DNA from: Desulfosudis oleivorans
GTDB taxonomy: Bacteria; Desulfobacterota; Desulfobacteria; Desulfobacterales; SURF-7
DNA length: 64,000 bases
Assembly: GCA_020723325.1 (NCBI GenBank)
Contig: DYJD01000001.1
Coordinates: 310,001 to 374,000 of the forward strand
Direction of reading: 5' to 3'
Shown: in pieces, positions 18,728-27,454 of the stretch
Layout of the letters: each line of letters begins with the position of its first letter
How positions within the stretch are numbered: the first letter of the stretch is position 1
Notes under the pieces: generated by a model
What the model saw: the letters and a program-made list of their open reading frames with translations, nothing else
The model's database searches: none
Told to the model about the DNA's origin: nothing
Translations under genes and position numbers: made by a program

Positions 18728-20824
18728 TCAAACCTCCTGTTTTTTTTCCACCCGGCACAGCAGGGCTTTAATGGGAACAGAAGCGGTTACAGGACAAAGG
18801 GGTTTGTCGGCGGTGATGATGTTGATGTTGAGTTTCTCCCAGCCGTCTTTTTCGCCGTACCAGTACCCGTGCGGGGCATGGACCACCTGGCGATGAATAT
18901 TAGGATCATGGAGGACTTTAATGTTCACCCGGCCCCTTGGGGACACCAGTTCCACCCATTCCCCGGCGCCCACCCCCAGGGCCTCGGCCGTGTCCGGATG
19001 GATCTGGAGCAGGGGATCCGGGGCTTGCTTTTTCAGGCAAGGGATATTGCGATGGGAAGAATGGTAGAACACGATGTTCCTTCCGCCGGTGGTGAGAATC
19101 AGGGGATAGTCCGTCAGCAGTTCAGGGCTACTCACCGGGCTTTCCGAAGGCTCGCGGAACACCGGCAGGGGCGAGATCCCCATTGATCTCAAGTAATCCG
19201 CATACAGCTCCACCTTGCCGGAAGGTGTTTTAAAACCGCCTTTTTTTTCATGGGTTTTATAGGTAAGAGGGGTGGCGTAAAATCCCATGTCCGCCAATTT
19301 TTGAAAAGTAAGGCCGGTTGGTTCAAGGCGGTGGTTCAGGGCCTCTACTACTGTTTTAAAATAGGAGTCTATGCCCATTTTTCGGGCCAGATCGATCATG
19401 ATCTGTTTTTCATCCCGGCAGTCCGGCATGGGCTCCACGCATTTGATCTGACAGAACACGTGGTTTTTCATGAGCAGGTCTTCCACATCGTCCCGCTCCG
19501 ACCAGTGGGCCGGCGGCAGGATGATATCCGCCAGATCCGTGGTGGGCGTGTGGAAATAATCCACGGCAAACAGAAAGTCCACGGCGGATAGAACCTTGTG
19601 CACACGCCGGGAATTGGGATAAGCACAGACACTGTTGTTGGCAAAAAGGCCCAGGGCTCTCACCGGATAGGGCTTGCCTTCTTCAATGGCCGGCCACACG
19701 CTTTGAGGAGCGCAGGGGATGGGGATGAACTCCAACAGGGGGTAGGTGTCAAGCCCCAGCTTTTTTTTGGCCACGACCGGCGGAAGATTTTTGGCCGGGC
19801 TGTAGTCCGTGCCGTAGCAACTCCTGCGCTTGGTGGGCGGATTGCAGTTAAGGTTTCCGCCTGCCACGTCCAGGTTCCCGGTAATGGCGGAGATGATGGT
19901 AAGGGCACGGGCCAGGTCAAATGCATCGTTGGCTTGGCAAACCCCGCCCATGCCGGGGCCGATACAGGCCGGAGCGTTCTCGGCAAAGCAGACCGCTGCC
20001 GCAATGATTTTTTCAGCAGGTATCCAGGTGATCTCGGCGCAACGTTCCGGGGTGAATACGGCTGCGTGCGCTTTCAATTGATCAAAACCGCTGGTCCAGC
20101 GTTCCACAAAGTCCTTGTTATAGAGGTTTTTTTCAATGATCACATGAATAAAACCAAGGGCCAGGGCCACGTCGGTCCCGGGTCTGATTTGGAGGAAGTG
20201 CCCGGCTTTTTCGGCAAAGCGTGTGCGCCGGGGGTCCACCACGATGAGCTTTGAACCTTTTTTCAAGCCGGTGTTGATGTCGTGGAGATAGAGTCCAGCC
20301 CAGGATTCGGCCGGGTTGTGAGCCCAGAGAAGCATGCAGCGGCTTTGGGCGTAATCCGGGTCTACCAGGGTGAATCCGCAGGTGGCGCCGCTTCCCACCA
20401 CAATAGGGCCGCCGCTCATGTTGGAGGGGGCCATGAAATTGGGTGAGCCGAACAAGGATAAAAAATGATTGAGGTAGGGCGCCATGCCCCGGGTTGTTCC
20501 GGAACCGAACACCACGGATTCCGGTCCCCAGCGTTCACGGCAATCCAGCAGTTTTTCGCTGATCCTTTCCAGGGCCTGGTCCCAGGAAATGCTTTCGATC
20601 CTGGCGCTTTTACTGCGTTTGTTCCTGGAAAGGGGTTGTCTGATCCGGTCCGGATGGTAAACGATTTCCATCACGGCCCGGCCTTTAGGACAGATGAAGC
20701 CGCGACTGAAGGGATGGTTTTTGTCCCCCGCAATTCCGGTGATTTTTCCATCCATCACATTTACAAGCACGCCGCAGCGGGAATGACATTCAAAACAGAT
20801 GGTCTTTATGGTTCCTGCACCCAT
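18728..20824 (-). CDS. Molybdopterin oxidoreductase, single-subunit type
   Basis: A 698-residue member of the DMSO-reductase/formate dehydrogenase superfamily with a bis-pterin Mo or W site. An N-terminal 4Fe-4S cluster is bound by C10, C13, C17 and C45. The body shows molybdopterin signatures (LLWAHNPAESW, GKPYPVRALGLFANNS, DIILPPAHWSERDDVED) and the C-terminal pterin-binding domain (HPDTAEALGVGAGEWVELVS). No Tat signal is present, so it is cytoplasmic, and no electron-transfer subunit is adjacent. Near the expected metal-ligand position (GSPNFMAPSNMSGGP) a Ser rather than Cys or Sec appears, residue about 137, though the alignment is by eye. Its partner gene is an alcohol dehydrogenase, which suggests a catabolic substrate. 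Function cannot be assigned more precisely. Confidence 0.88.
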   Translation of the reverse strand: MGAGTIKTICFECHSRCGVLVNVMDGKITGIAGDKNHPFSRGFICPKGRAVMEIVYHPDRIRQPLSRNKRSKSARIESISWDQALERISEKLLDCRERWGPESVVFGSGTTRGMAPYLNHFLSLFGSPNFMAPSNMSGGPIVVGSGATCGFTLVDPDYAQSRCMLLWAHNPAESWAGLYLHDINTGLKKGSKLIVVDPRRTRFAEKAGHFLQIRPGTDVALALGFIHVIIEKNLYNKDFVERWTSGFDQLKAHAAVFTPERCAEITWIPAEKIIAAAVCFAENAPACIGPGMGGVCQANDAFDLARALTIISAITGNLDVAGGNLNCNPPTKRRSCYGTDYSPAKNLPPVVAKKKLGLDTYPLLEFIPIPCAPQSVWPAIEEGKPYPVRALGLFANNSVCAYPNSRRVHKVLSAVDFLFAVDYFHTPTTDLADIILPPAHWSERDDVEDLLMKNHVFCQIKCVEPMPDCRDEKQIMIDLARKMGIDSYFKTVVEALNHRLEPTGLTFQKLADMGFYATPLTYKTHEKKGGFKTPSGKVELYADYLRSMGISPLPVFREPSESPVSSPELLTDYPLILTTGGRNIVFYHSSHRNIPCLKKQAPDPLLQIHPDTAEALGVGAGEWVELVSPRGRVNIKVLHDPNIHRQVVHAPHGYWYGEKDGWEKLNINIITADKPLCPVTASVPIKALLCRVEKKQEV

Positions 20825-20851
20825 GACACCCTCCAGGCCGGTATAGTCTAT

Positions 20852-20918
20852 TTTAGATTAATTTCTAAATCAATTGGTATAAATTGTTAAAACAATATTG
20901 ATTTATTGTTTAAACAAT
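20852..20918. promoter_or_regulatory. Operator-like inverted repeats between divergent genes
   Basis: The space between the oxidoreductase (minus) and gntR-type gene (plus) is AT-rich and packed with inverted repeats: TTTAGA...TCTAAA (20852-20869), TTGTT-AA-AACAA (20884-20895) and the perfect palindrome ATTGTTTAAACAAT (20905-20918). The last two are centred 22 bp apart, two helical turns, as expected for two regulator dimers on one DNA face. They are the likely binding sites of the divergently encoded FCD/GntR protein. Confidence 0.6.
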
Positions 20919-21019
20919 GTCAAGAAGAATTTGAGGTTGACTTGCCGGGTGCTTCACTGTTTAGTGCTTGGAGGGTTTATTTAAACAGCAGCGACAAACA
21001 TGGAGGGATAGGGCCTGCT

Positions 21020-21772
21020 ATGAATAAAGGCACCGCATCGGTACAGGATATCGTGGATCAACTGCTACAACAGATCTACATGAAAAAGCTCAAACCTGAC
21101 GAGAAACTACCGCCCTTCCGCACGCATGCAAGCGCCTTGGGGGTGGAGCCGTCTTTGCTCCGGGCCGCCTTGAAACAACTGGAAGCCATGAACCTACTGG
21201 ACATCCGGCGCAGTGATGGAACCTATGTCAAACCTTTTACCCAAAATGCCGGGCTTGATTTTCTATCCAGGCTTTTTTCCATCAAGGAATCAAAATCCGG
21301 TGACAGTGTTGTGGACGAATTTTTAAAGGACGAGGCCTTGGCCTTCTGGAACATGGTCTTTCCGGAAATAATGTACGCGGCCAGCCGTAACATGTCCCCC
21401 CTGGATGTGAAAGCTTTCATCGAAATCATCGACCGGCAGATGGCGGTAGTGGATAAAATTGAAAATCTGGTGGTCCTGGATATCGAATTGCAGGACCGCA
21501 TTGCGGAGCGGGCCAACAACATGGTGGTGACTTTGCTGTTCAATTCCTTGCGGCCCTTGCGTCACCGGCTCACGGATTTTCTTTACAGGAACCTGGACCG
21601 GGATACCCGCCTCAGCTTTCTGACCATGAAGCGAAAAGGCCTCTGCCGCCAAATGAGCGGCGACCTGGATCTAAAATGGTCGGCGGAAGAGCATCGCAAA
21701 ACCCTAGAATCCTACCGGACGGCTATTCGGCAGGCCATGCTGCAGAAAATGATCGGAGAAGATGCAGGTTAA
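21020..21772 (+). CDS. GntR-family (FadR/FCD-type) regulator
   Basis: About 250 residues. Residues 1-70 form a winged helix-turn-helix (PPFRTHASALGVEPSLLRAA then a wing with RRSDGTYV), and the rest is an all-helical FCD-like effector domain. Such regulators usually bind an organic acid and repress a divergent catabolic operon, here the oxidoreductase/alcohol dehydrogenase pair. ATG 21020 is preferred because the domain starts there and GGAGG-type sequence precedes it; the open frame continues up to 20906 but would cover the inverted repeats. The spacing between binding-site sequence and ATG is rather long, so the start is not certain. Confidence 0.87.
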   Translation: MNKGTASVQDIVDQLLQQIYMKKLKPDEKLPPFRTHASALGVEPSLLRAALKQLEAMNLLDIRRSDGTYVKPFTQNAGLDFLSRLFSIKESKSGDSVVDEFLKDEALAFWNMVFPEIMYAASRNMSPLDVKAFIEIIDRQMAVVDKIENLVVLDIELQDRIAERANNMVVTLLFNSLRPLRHRLTDFLYRNLDRDTRLSFLTMKRKGLCRQMSGDLDLKWSAEEHRKTLESYRTAIRQAMLQKMIGEDAG

Positions 21773-21837
21773 ACCTGTTTACTTTTTTATAATCACATGG
21801 GAAGATATGTTTTGAAACCGCGCAGGAGGAGAAGAAA

Positions 21838-22260
21838 ATGAAGAAAATCTGGTGGATTTTATTGGTCATGGTTTTTTATTCGCAAATGGGGGCGAGGATG
21901 GTTTCAGCCGAAGTGATCGCCATCGGCAACCAGTCGGTTCCAGTGGCTTCCCTCAGTCTTTCGGAAGTGCAAGACATTTTCTTGGGAAAGACCGTAAAAT
22001 GGCAGGATGGCAGCAAAATCAATTTTGCGGTATTAAAGGGAGACATTCACGCCGAGTTTTTAAAAGCCTTTATCAAACGGACGGACTCTCAGTTCACGGC
22101 CTATTGGAAGCAGATGCTGTTCACCGGCAAGGGCGGCCTGCCCAAGAACTTTGAGACGGAAAAGGAAATGGTGCAGTACGTTTCTGAAACACCGGGAGCG
22201 ATCGGCTACATCAACAAAACCACGGCGCCGGAAAAAACGAAAGTCATTTCCGTAAATTAA
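21838..22260 (+). CDS. Secreted PstS-like substrate-binding-fold protein
   Basis: A 140-residue protein with an N-terminal signal peptide (cleavage probably after VSA at about residue 24) and a half-size periplasmic-binding-protein fold. The signature LSLSEVQDIFLGKTVKWQDG is typical of small PstS-like proteins annotated as phosphate ABC transporter substrate-binding proteins. It is too short for a full PstS, and no ABC transporter genes are near. A strong AGGAGGAG site precedes the ATG. A porin-like gene begins 13 bases downstream, so the pair may act together at the outer membrane, for example in anion uptake; that is inference. Confidence 0.82.
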   Translation: MKKIWWILLVMVFYSQMGARMVSAEVIAIGNQSVPVASLSLSEVQDIFLGKTVKWQDGSKINFAVLKGDIHAEFLKAFIKRTDSQFTAYWKQMLFTGKGGLPKNFETEKEMVQYVSETPGAIGYINKTTAPEKTKVISVN

Positions 22261-22273
22261 GGAGGATGTTTCC

Positions 22274-23641
22274 ATGAGAAAATACATGTTGATGATATTG
22301 GTTGGCTGGATGGTATGCGCCGGCGGGGCCGGGGCCGTTGATTTGGGGGATGTGGCCATCCACGGGTTTATTTCACAGGGGTATCTGCAATCCGACAAGT
22401 ACAATTATTTGTCGGTACGCACCGATGAAGGTTCTTTTGAAACCAACGAAATGGGCTTGAATTTCACCAGCCAGTTGACGGATGACCTGCGGGTGGGGGC
22501 CCAGCTTTTTGCCATGGATATCGGCGAATACGGCAATGATGAAATTACAGTGGATTGGGCCTATGGCGATTACCGCTTGCACAATATGCTGGGTTTCCGG
22601 GCCGGGAAGTTTAAAATCGCCCATGGGCTGTATAACGAAACCAGGGATATCGATGCTGTACGGACCTATGTTTTTTTGCCGCGGGCGATCTATGATCCGT
22701 CCACCCGTGATACCTTTGCCGGTATGAAGGGCGTGAATCTTTACGGCGAACTGCCCTTGGGTTTTTCATATCATGCCAGCTACGGCATGGTGCCGCCGGA
22801 TAAAAAAGGCAAGATCTCAAAGGACCTGGCAGAGTATGCTGAATATGAAGTCCGGGATTCTATCGGTGTTGCGGTTCGGAATGTGGTCATTGCACAGACA
22901 ACAGCAGCATATATTGCTGCGGGTTTCCCGCCTGCTCAGGCAGCAGCGATGGCCGAGACCGCCGCCTCAATAACTGCGGCGGAATATGTGGGAAATACAA
23001 GCATTGTGACCGGTATTGAAGATATGCGCAGCAAGAATGGAAAAAACTTTGCTCTGCGCTGGAGTCCTCCTTTTCTGAACGGGCTGCGTTTGTCCACTAC
23101 TTACTTCGGCAGCGAAGTTGAACTGGATTTGAATCTGAACGTGGATCAGCCGGCCTTGCCTGGCAGGGCCGATCCGCCGGCGCAAACCATCCCGGTCAAG
23201 ATAAAACTGGATGAGGTTTCATCTTGGGTATATTCATTGGAATACACCTTTAGCAATTTGGTTTTATTCGGCGAGTATGACCGGATCAAAGTGGATACAC
23301 GGGATGCACCCACAATCGATATTGAAGGCTGGTCCGCGGGTGCTTCCTACCGCTTCAGCTATTGGTTTGAATTGGGCGGCTATTACTCCGACTATTGCAC
23401 GGATATCGATGACCGGGGCGGGGAGAAATTAAAGAAAAGGGGCGAGCCGGCAGCAGTGCGTTGGTTGCGGGATGCCTGTTTGAGCGCCCGTTTTGATGTC
23501 AACGACTACTGGTTGTTCAAGCTGGAAGGCCATGTGATGCGCGGGTTGGATGAAGTCGATTGGAAGGTGTCCACTCCGGCCGGAGAAACGCCGGATGAGG
23601 GTTGGTATTTGTTCGCTGCCAAAGTCACCTATAATTTCTAG
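22274..23641 (+). CDS. Porin-like outer-membrane beta-barrel protein
   Basis: A 455-residue secreted protein. A signal peptide covers about residues 1-21 (MLMILVGWMVCAGGAGA). The mature part starts with GFISQGYLQSD and shows alternating amphipathic strands, periodic tight turns and a C-terminal aromatic (VTYNF), the hallmarks of a trimeric-type outer-membrane barrel. An Ala-rich helical insert lies around residues 200-240. No selectivity can be predicted. It follows the PstS-like gene by 13 bases and ends before a bidirectional-looking terminator at 23663-23700. Confidence 0.82.
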   Translation: MRKYMLMILVGWMVCAGGAGAVDLGDVAIHGFISQGYLQSDKYNYLSVRTDEGSFETNEMGLNFTSQLTDDLRVGAQLFAMDIGEYGNDEITVDWAYGDYRLHNMLGFRAGKFKIAHGLYNETRDIDAVRTYVFLPRAIYDPSTRDTFAGMKGVNLYGELPLGFSYHASYGMVPPDKKGKISKDLAEYAEYEVRDSIGVAVRNVVIAQTTAAYIAAGFPPAQAAAMAETAASITAAEYVGNTSIVTGIEDMRSKNGKNFALRWSPPFLNGLRLSTTYFGSEVELDLNLNVDQPALPGRADPPAQTIPVKIKLDEVSSWVYSLEYTFSNLVLFGEYDRIKVDTRDAPTIDIEGWSAGASYRFSYWFELGGYYSDYCTDIDDRGGEKLKKRGEPAAVRWLRDACLSARFDVNDYWLFKLEGHVMRGLDEVDWKVSTPAGETPDEGWYLFAAKVTYNF

Positions 23642-23662
23642 ACATTATAATGAATATCATAG

Positions 23663-23700
23663 GCCGGAGCAAGGGTTTCCCCGACTCTTCTCCGGCTTTA
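23663..23700 (+). terminator. Rho-independent terminator after the barrel gene
   Basis: A hairpin with stem GCCGGAG (23663-23669) and CTCCGGC (23690-23696) is followed by a short T-rich run. It lies between the convergent barrel and response regulator genes. The 20-base loop is long, so efficiency is uncertain. Confidence 0.55.
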
Positions 23701-24429
23701 TCATTTTTGCTGCAACCGTTTCAAGGGTTTCAGCGGCATTTTCTTTTTCTTGACGGCCAGATCGCGCTCGTCTTTTAGACGCAAGCCTTCCATCAGTAAA
23801 TTCATGAGGGGCTGATCGATTTCTTTCTTCTTTTTCTTACAGACATTGTCGATCTGGATGATGACCCGCTCCCAGCACAACATTTCATAGGCAGCGGCAT
23901 CCTTGCTCAAATCCATGGCCTCTGCCGCCATCATCTCGCCTTTGAAAAAATAGAGCATCCCGCTTCTTTCGTTCATCCTTACAGTCAAGGTGCAGGTTTT
24001 ATTTTCCATCTCGATGAGCTGCAAAAAGGAAGTCAGGCTGATACCCTGCAGCCGTCCTTCAGCACTGGCGTTCAGTTCCTCTAGAATACACTCGGTGATG
24101 ATATCGATATTCAGTGGCTTTTCAAAATATTTAATGGAGCCGATGGCCTCGACCTTGCTCTTGACGTCCGTACCGCCGAAGGCTGTCATGACAAATACGG
24201 GAATTTCGGAATGGTATTGATTGATGAATGCCATCAAGGCGAATCCGTCCATTTCCGGCATTTGCAAATCCGTGATGATCAGATCGGTTTTTTTTTGCTG
24301 GATGACGGCAACGGCTTCTTTGCCGTCTTTGGCTGTGGTGACCTCGAAATAATCCGAATGGGCTTTCAGCACACGGGAAAGCAAGCCGCGTGTTACAGCA
24401 TCGTCATCGACGATGAGGACTTGTTTCAT
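23701..24429 (-). CDS. Response regulator with DUF4388/PATAN-like output
   Basis: A 242-residue protein. Residues 1-120 are a receiver domain with the phospho-acceptor Asp54 (LIITDLQMPEMDGF), acidic triad VDDD and conserved Lys in YFEKPL. Residues about 128-225 resemble the DUF4388/PATAN domain (LQGISLTSFLQLIEMENKT, then MLYFFKGEMMAAEA), found in regulators linked to motility, pili and phototaxis-like responses. The extreme C-terminus is very basic (KKKKMPLKPLKRLQQK). No histidine kinase is adjacent, so it is an orphan. Confidence 0.88.
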   Translation of the reverse strand: MKQVLIVDDDAVTRGLLSRVLKAHSDYFEVTTAKDGKEAVAVIQQKKTDLIITDLQMPEMDGFALMAFINQYHSEIPVFVMTAFGGTDVKSKVEAIGSIKYFEKPLNIDIITECILEELNASAEGRLQGISLTSFLQLIEMENKTCTLTVRMNERSGMLYFFKGEMMAAEAMDLSKDAAAYEMLCWERVIIQIDNVCKKKKKEIDQPLMNLLMEGLRLKDERDLAVKKKKMPLKPLKRLQQK

Positions 24430-24598
24430 ATGAATTTCCCCTTATGCAACCTGACCAAATGTTCCACTGTCCGGAATTCCCAGCCCATTTACAATGCTTT
24501 GTTTTACCGGAACTCATATCCGAATCCACTCATCAGCGCATACCATAGCTGCACAATAATCTCAAGTATCATGTTTTAAAGCAAAATCAATATGGATT

Positions 24599-24627
24599 TT
24601 GACATTTGGGCAAAATTCCTGTACCTA
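24599..24627 (+). promoter_or_regulatory. Possible promoter for cysQ-manC
   Basis: TTGACA at 24599-24604 and TACCTA at 24622-24627 are separated by 17 bp, about 70 bases upstream of the cysQ start. The -35 is perfect but the -10 is weak. The same TTGACATTTGGGC string occurs upstream of hisB at 36880. Confidence 0.4.
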
Positions 24628-24695
24628 GCGCCTATTTGCGGCCGATTTCACCTGGTCCAACATATACAATCAAAAGCAAGATTTTTGGAGAGGCA

Positions 24696-25535
24696 ATGCG
24701 GAACAAATTACTGCTCAAAGCTATTTACGCCGCTGTTTCAGCCGGCAGACAGATATTGGATGTGTACCATTCCGAATTTCATGTGGATTTTAAGGCGGAC
24801 AATTCCCCTTTGACCCTTGCGGACCGGCGCGCCCATAAGGCCATTGTGGAATGCCTGGGCACCGAAACGGATATTCCGATTTTGAGCGAAGAAGGCCGGG
24901 AAATCCCTTATGATGTGCGCAAGCAATGGTCGCGACTCTGGGTTGTGGATCCATTGGACGGCACCAAGGAATTCATCAAGCGCAACGATGAATTCACCGT
25001 CAACATCGCCCTGGTGGAAGTAGGTCGTCCGGTGTTGGGGGTTGTTTTTCTGCCGGTTCCGGATACCCTTTATTTTGCCGCCCAAGGCACTGGTGCCTAT
25101 AAATTATCCCCCAGCGCCCCGGCCATGGGCGAAGATGTGAGCCTATCGTTGCTGCTGAAGAGCGCCCAAAAATTGCCCATACCGGTCCCGCCGTCCCCAG
25201 GCGTGCTGACCATCGTGGGCAGTCGTTCCCATGCCACCCCTGAGCTCAATGCCTATGTTGAAAGCAAGCGCCGGGAATATCAGGAGGTTCGCTTTGTTTC
25301 GGCCGGCAGCTCCTTGAAATTCTGTCTGGTGGCGGAAGGGCAGGCCGATTTATACCCGCGCCTGGGGCCGACCATGGAATGGGATACGGCCGCCGGCCAG
25401 GCCGTTGCTGAAATCGCCGGGGCCGGCGTCCTTCAATGGGATATGCAATCCCCCCTTGAATATAACAAATGCAAACTAATCAATCCTGATTTTATTGTTT
25501 TTCGAAAAAAAGCAGAGAAAGAGGTGTCGGCATGA
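24696..25535 (+). CDS. cysQ: 3'(2'),5'-bisphosphate nucleotidase CysQ
   Basis: A 279-residue inositol-monophosphatase-superfamily enzyme that removes the 3' phosphate of PAP (and PAPS), the by-product of sulfation and sulfate assimilation. The metal-binding motifs are intact: the Glu of ILSEEGRE, DPLDGTKEF, and WDTAAGQAV near the C-terminus; the family-specific EFIKRNDEFTVNIAL stretch points to CysQ. ATG 24696 has GGAGAGG upstream; a longer frame to 24606 has no support. Its stop overlaps the manC start (ATGA), so the pair is translationally coupled. Confidence 0.92.
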   Translation: MRNKLLLKAIYAAVSAGRQILDVYHSEFHVDFKADNSPLTLADRRAHKAIVECLGTETDIPILSEEGREIPYDVRKQWSRLWVVDPLDGTKEFIKRNDEFTVNIALVEVGRPVLGVVFLPVPDTLYFAAQGTGAYKLSPSAPAMGEDVSLSLLLKSAQKLPIPVPPSPGVLTIVGSRSHATPELNAYVESKRREYQEVRFVSAGSSLKFCLVAEGQADLYPRLGPTMEWDTAAGQAVAEIAGAGVLQWDMQSPLEYNKCKLINPDFIVFRKKAEKEVSA

Positions 25536-26989
25536 TCATACCGGTTGTTCTGGCAGGCGGTTCTGGAACCAGACTATGGCCGCTTTCACGGCAATTGTTT
25601 CCCAAACAACTCATGAACCTGGTGGATGCGCAAACCATGCTGCAGAACACGCTCCTGCGGCTTAAAACCTTGCCGCAGGTAGGGAATCCCATGGTCATCT
25701 GCAATGAAAACCACCGCTTCATGGTTGCAGAACAGATTCGCGAAATCGGCATTTCTTCGGCGCTTATCCTGCTGGAACCGGTGGGCAGGAATACAGCTCC
25801 GGCAGTGGCCTTGGCAGCCCTGCAGGTGTCCGCCTCCGGCCGGGATTCGATCCTGCTGGTGCTGCCTGCGGATCATCATATCGCGGATACCAAGATTTTT
25901 GTCCAGGCCTTGACCACCGGCGCCCAGTTTGCCGAACAGGGCAGATTGATCACCTTCGGCATAGTGCCCAACGCTCCGGAAACCGGTTACGGCTACATCC
26001 GCAAAGGCGCGGCGGTTCAAGCCGGATCAACAAGCAAGGTCCAACATCAAGCAACGGATTTAGCCATGGTGGCCGCCATCCGGGAATTTGTGGAAAAACC
26101 GGACCGCGCCACCGCCGAAAAATATGTCGCTTCCGGTGAATATTTCTGGAACAGCGGTATTTTCATGTTCAAAGCCTCCCAGGTATTGGCGGAAATGAAA
26201 GCGCATGTTCCGGACATTGTAAGCGCCTGTGAAAAAGCACTTGCCAGGGGCAAAGCCGACCTGGATTTTTTCCGATTGGACCCCGAGGCCTTCAAGGCCT
26301 GCCCTAGTGATTCCATTGATTATGCGATCATGGAAAAAACCGCCAACGGCGCCATGGTGCCCCTGGAAGCAGGCTGGAACGACCTGGGCTCCTGGGAGGC
26401 CTTGTGGCAGGTGGGCCGGAAGGACGACCGGCAGAATGTGGTCAAGGGTGATGTGGTGATGGAAGACGTAAGCCATTCCTATCTGCATGCCACCGACCGG
26501 TTGATTGCGGCCGTGGGTCTTGAAAATCATATTGTGGTGGAGACCAGCGACGCCATTCTGATTTCACCACGGGAGCGGGTTCAGGATGTGAAGCGTCTGG
26601 TGGACCAACTCACCAAACAGAATCGTGTTGAGACCCGCTCCCACCGCAAAGACTACCGCCCATGGGGATATTCTGAAACCATTGCAGCGTCTGAACGCTT
26701 TCAGGTCAAACGGCTGACGGTCAAACCCGGCGCCAAACTCTCTCTTCAAAAGCATTTTCACCGGGCCGAGCATTGGATTGTGGTCAAAGGCAGCGCCCGG
26801 GTAACCAAGGATGGGGAGCAGTTCCTTTTGGGTGAGGATCAATCCGCCTATATCCCGGTGGGACAGCCCCATCGTCTGGAAAATCCCGGCAAAATCCCCC
26901 TGGAACTCATTGAGGTCCGTTCCGGCAGTTATCTGGGGGAAGATGATATTGTGCGCTTGGATGATGTCTACGGACGTTCGGATAAATAG
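25532..26989 (+). CDS. manC: Mannose-1-P guanylyltransferase/Man-6-P isomerase
   Basis: A 485-residue bifunctional type II enzyme that makes GDP-mannose from mannose-1-phosphate and GTP, and interconverts fructose-6-P and mannose-6-P. The nucleotidyltransferase domain opens with VLAGGSGTRLWPLSR; the pyrophosphorylase body contains FVEKPD and YFWNSGIFMF. The C-terminal cupin isomerase domain has KRLTVKPGAKLSLQKHFHRA and the metal-binding His residues. GDP-mannose would feed surface polysaccharide or O-antigen synthesis. It overlaps cysQ by 4 bases; no glycosyltransferases are adjacent. Confidence 0.95.
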   Translation: MIIPVVLAGGSGTRLWPLSRQLFPKQLMNLVDAQTMLQNTLLRLKTLPQVGNPMVICNENHRFMVAEQIREIGISSALILLEPVGRNTAPAVALAALQVSASGRDSILLVLPADHHIADTKIFVQALTTGAQFAEQGRLITFGIVPNAPETGYGYIRKGAAVQAGSTSKVQHQATDLAMVAAIREFVEKPDRATAEKYVASGEYFWNSGIFMFKASQVLAEMKAHVPDIVSACEKALARGKADLDFFRLDPEAFKACPSDSIDYAIMEKTANGAMVPLEAGWNDLGSWEALWQVGRKDDRQNVVKGDVVMEDVSHSYLHATDRLIAAVGLENHIVVETSDAILISPRERVQDVKRLVDQLTKQNRVETRSHRKDYRPWGYSETIAASERFQVKRLTVKPGAKLSLQKHFHRAEHWIVVKGSARVTKDGEQFLLGEDQSAYIPVGQPHRLENPGKIPLELIEVRSGSYLGEDDIVRLDDVYGRSDK

Positions 26990-27035
26990 GGGTAACACAC
27001 AGTCCAGTCACCTCTGCCAGGGCAATCGCGTGCAG

Positions 27036-27281
27036 TTTTTTTCGGGGTCGGGGTCGGTATCGGTATCGAAAAAATAATTTGGGGGACCCCGCCCCTGTAA
27101 AACCAGGGCGTTTTCCCTGCTAACCCCAAGACCCAACACGATGGCCTTTCCGTAGGGGCGGTTCGCGAACCGCCCCTGCACATCGGCAGGACGCCCCGTC
27201 CCATCCCGTTGGCGAATTGCCTTTGTGGGGGAAAAGAAAAAACTCGATACCGATTCCGATAGCGACCCCGACCCCGAGAGG
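27036..27281. repeat. Intergenic inverted-repeat element
   Basis: A left arm of tandem hexamer-like units (TCGGGGTCGGGGTCGGTATC and one more GGTATCG, 27042-27068) faces an inverted right arm at 27245-27281. The right arm is the exact reverse complement, over 37 bases, of the sequence at 62417-62453. The roughly 180 bases between the arms hold another palindrome (27155-27176) and no gene; the open frames here are probably shadows. The whole 26990-27454 intergenic region otherwise holds only the yqgE ribosome binding site. Confidence 0.75.
27155..27176. repeat. 22-bp perfect palindrome, REP-like
   Basis: GGGGCGGTTCGCGAACCGCCCC minus its outer bases reads the same on both strands; the full palindrome covers 27155-27176. 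GTAGGGGCGGTTCGCGAACC-type sequences are widespread intergenic repeats. Here it sits inside the larger inverted-repeat element. Confidence 0.7.
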
Positions 27282-27454
27282 CTGGACGGAAGAGACAAAA
27301 CCAAATCACTCACGAATCCCTTTGTTTTAGTGGGCGATAGTAATCGGGCGATCGCCCTGGCCTCCCTGGGCCTCCCTGCATCGGCCCCTTGACAAGCGCC
27401 ATTGATAAACGTAGGGTAAATGTATCCAGCCGAATGTCGATACAGGAGTATTTT

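Noticed and set aside
27036-27281. CRISPR array
   Set aside because: Only two facing arms, no regularly spaced direct repeats with unique spacers and no cas genes.
26968-27313. Minus-strand frames across the inverted repeat
   Set aside because: Low-complexity translations of the repeat arms without start signals.
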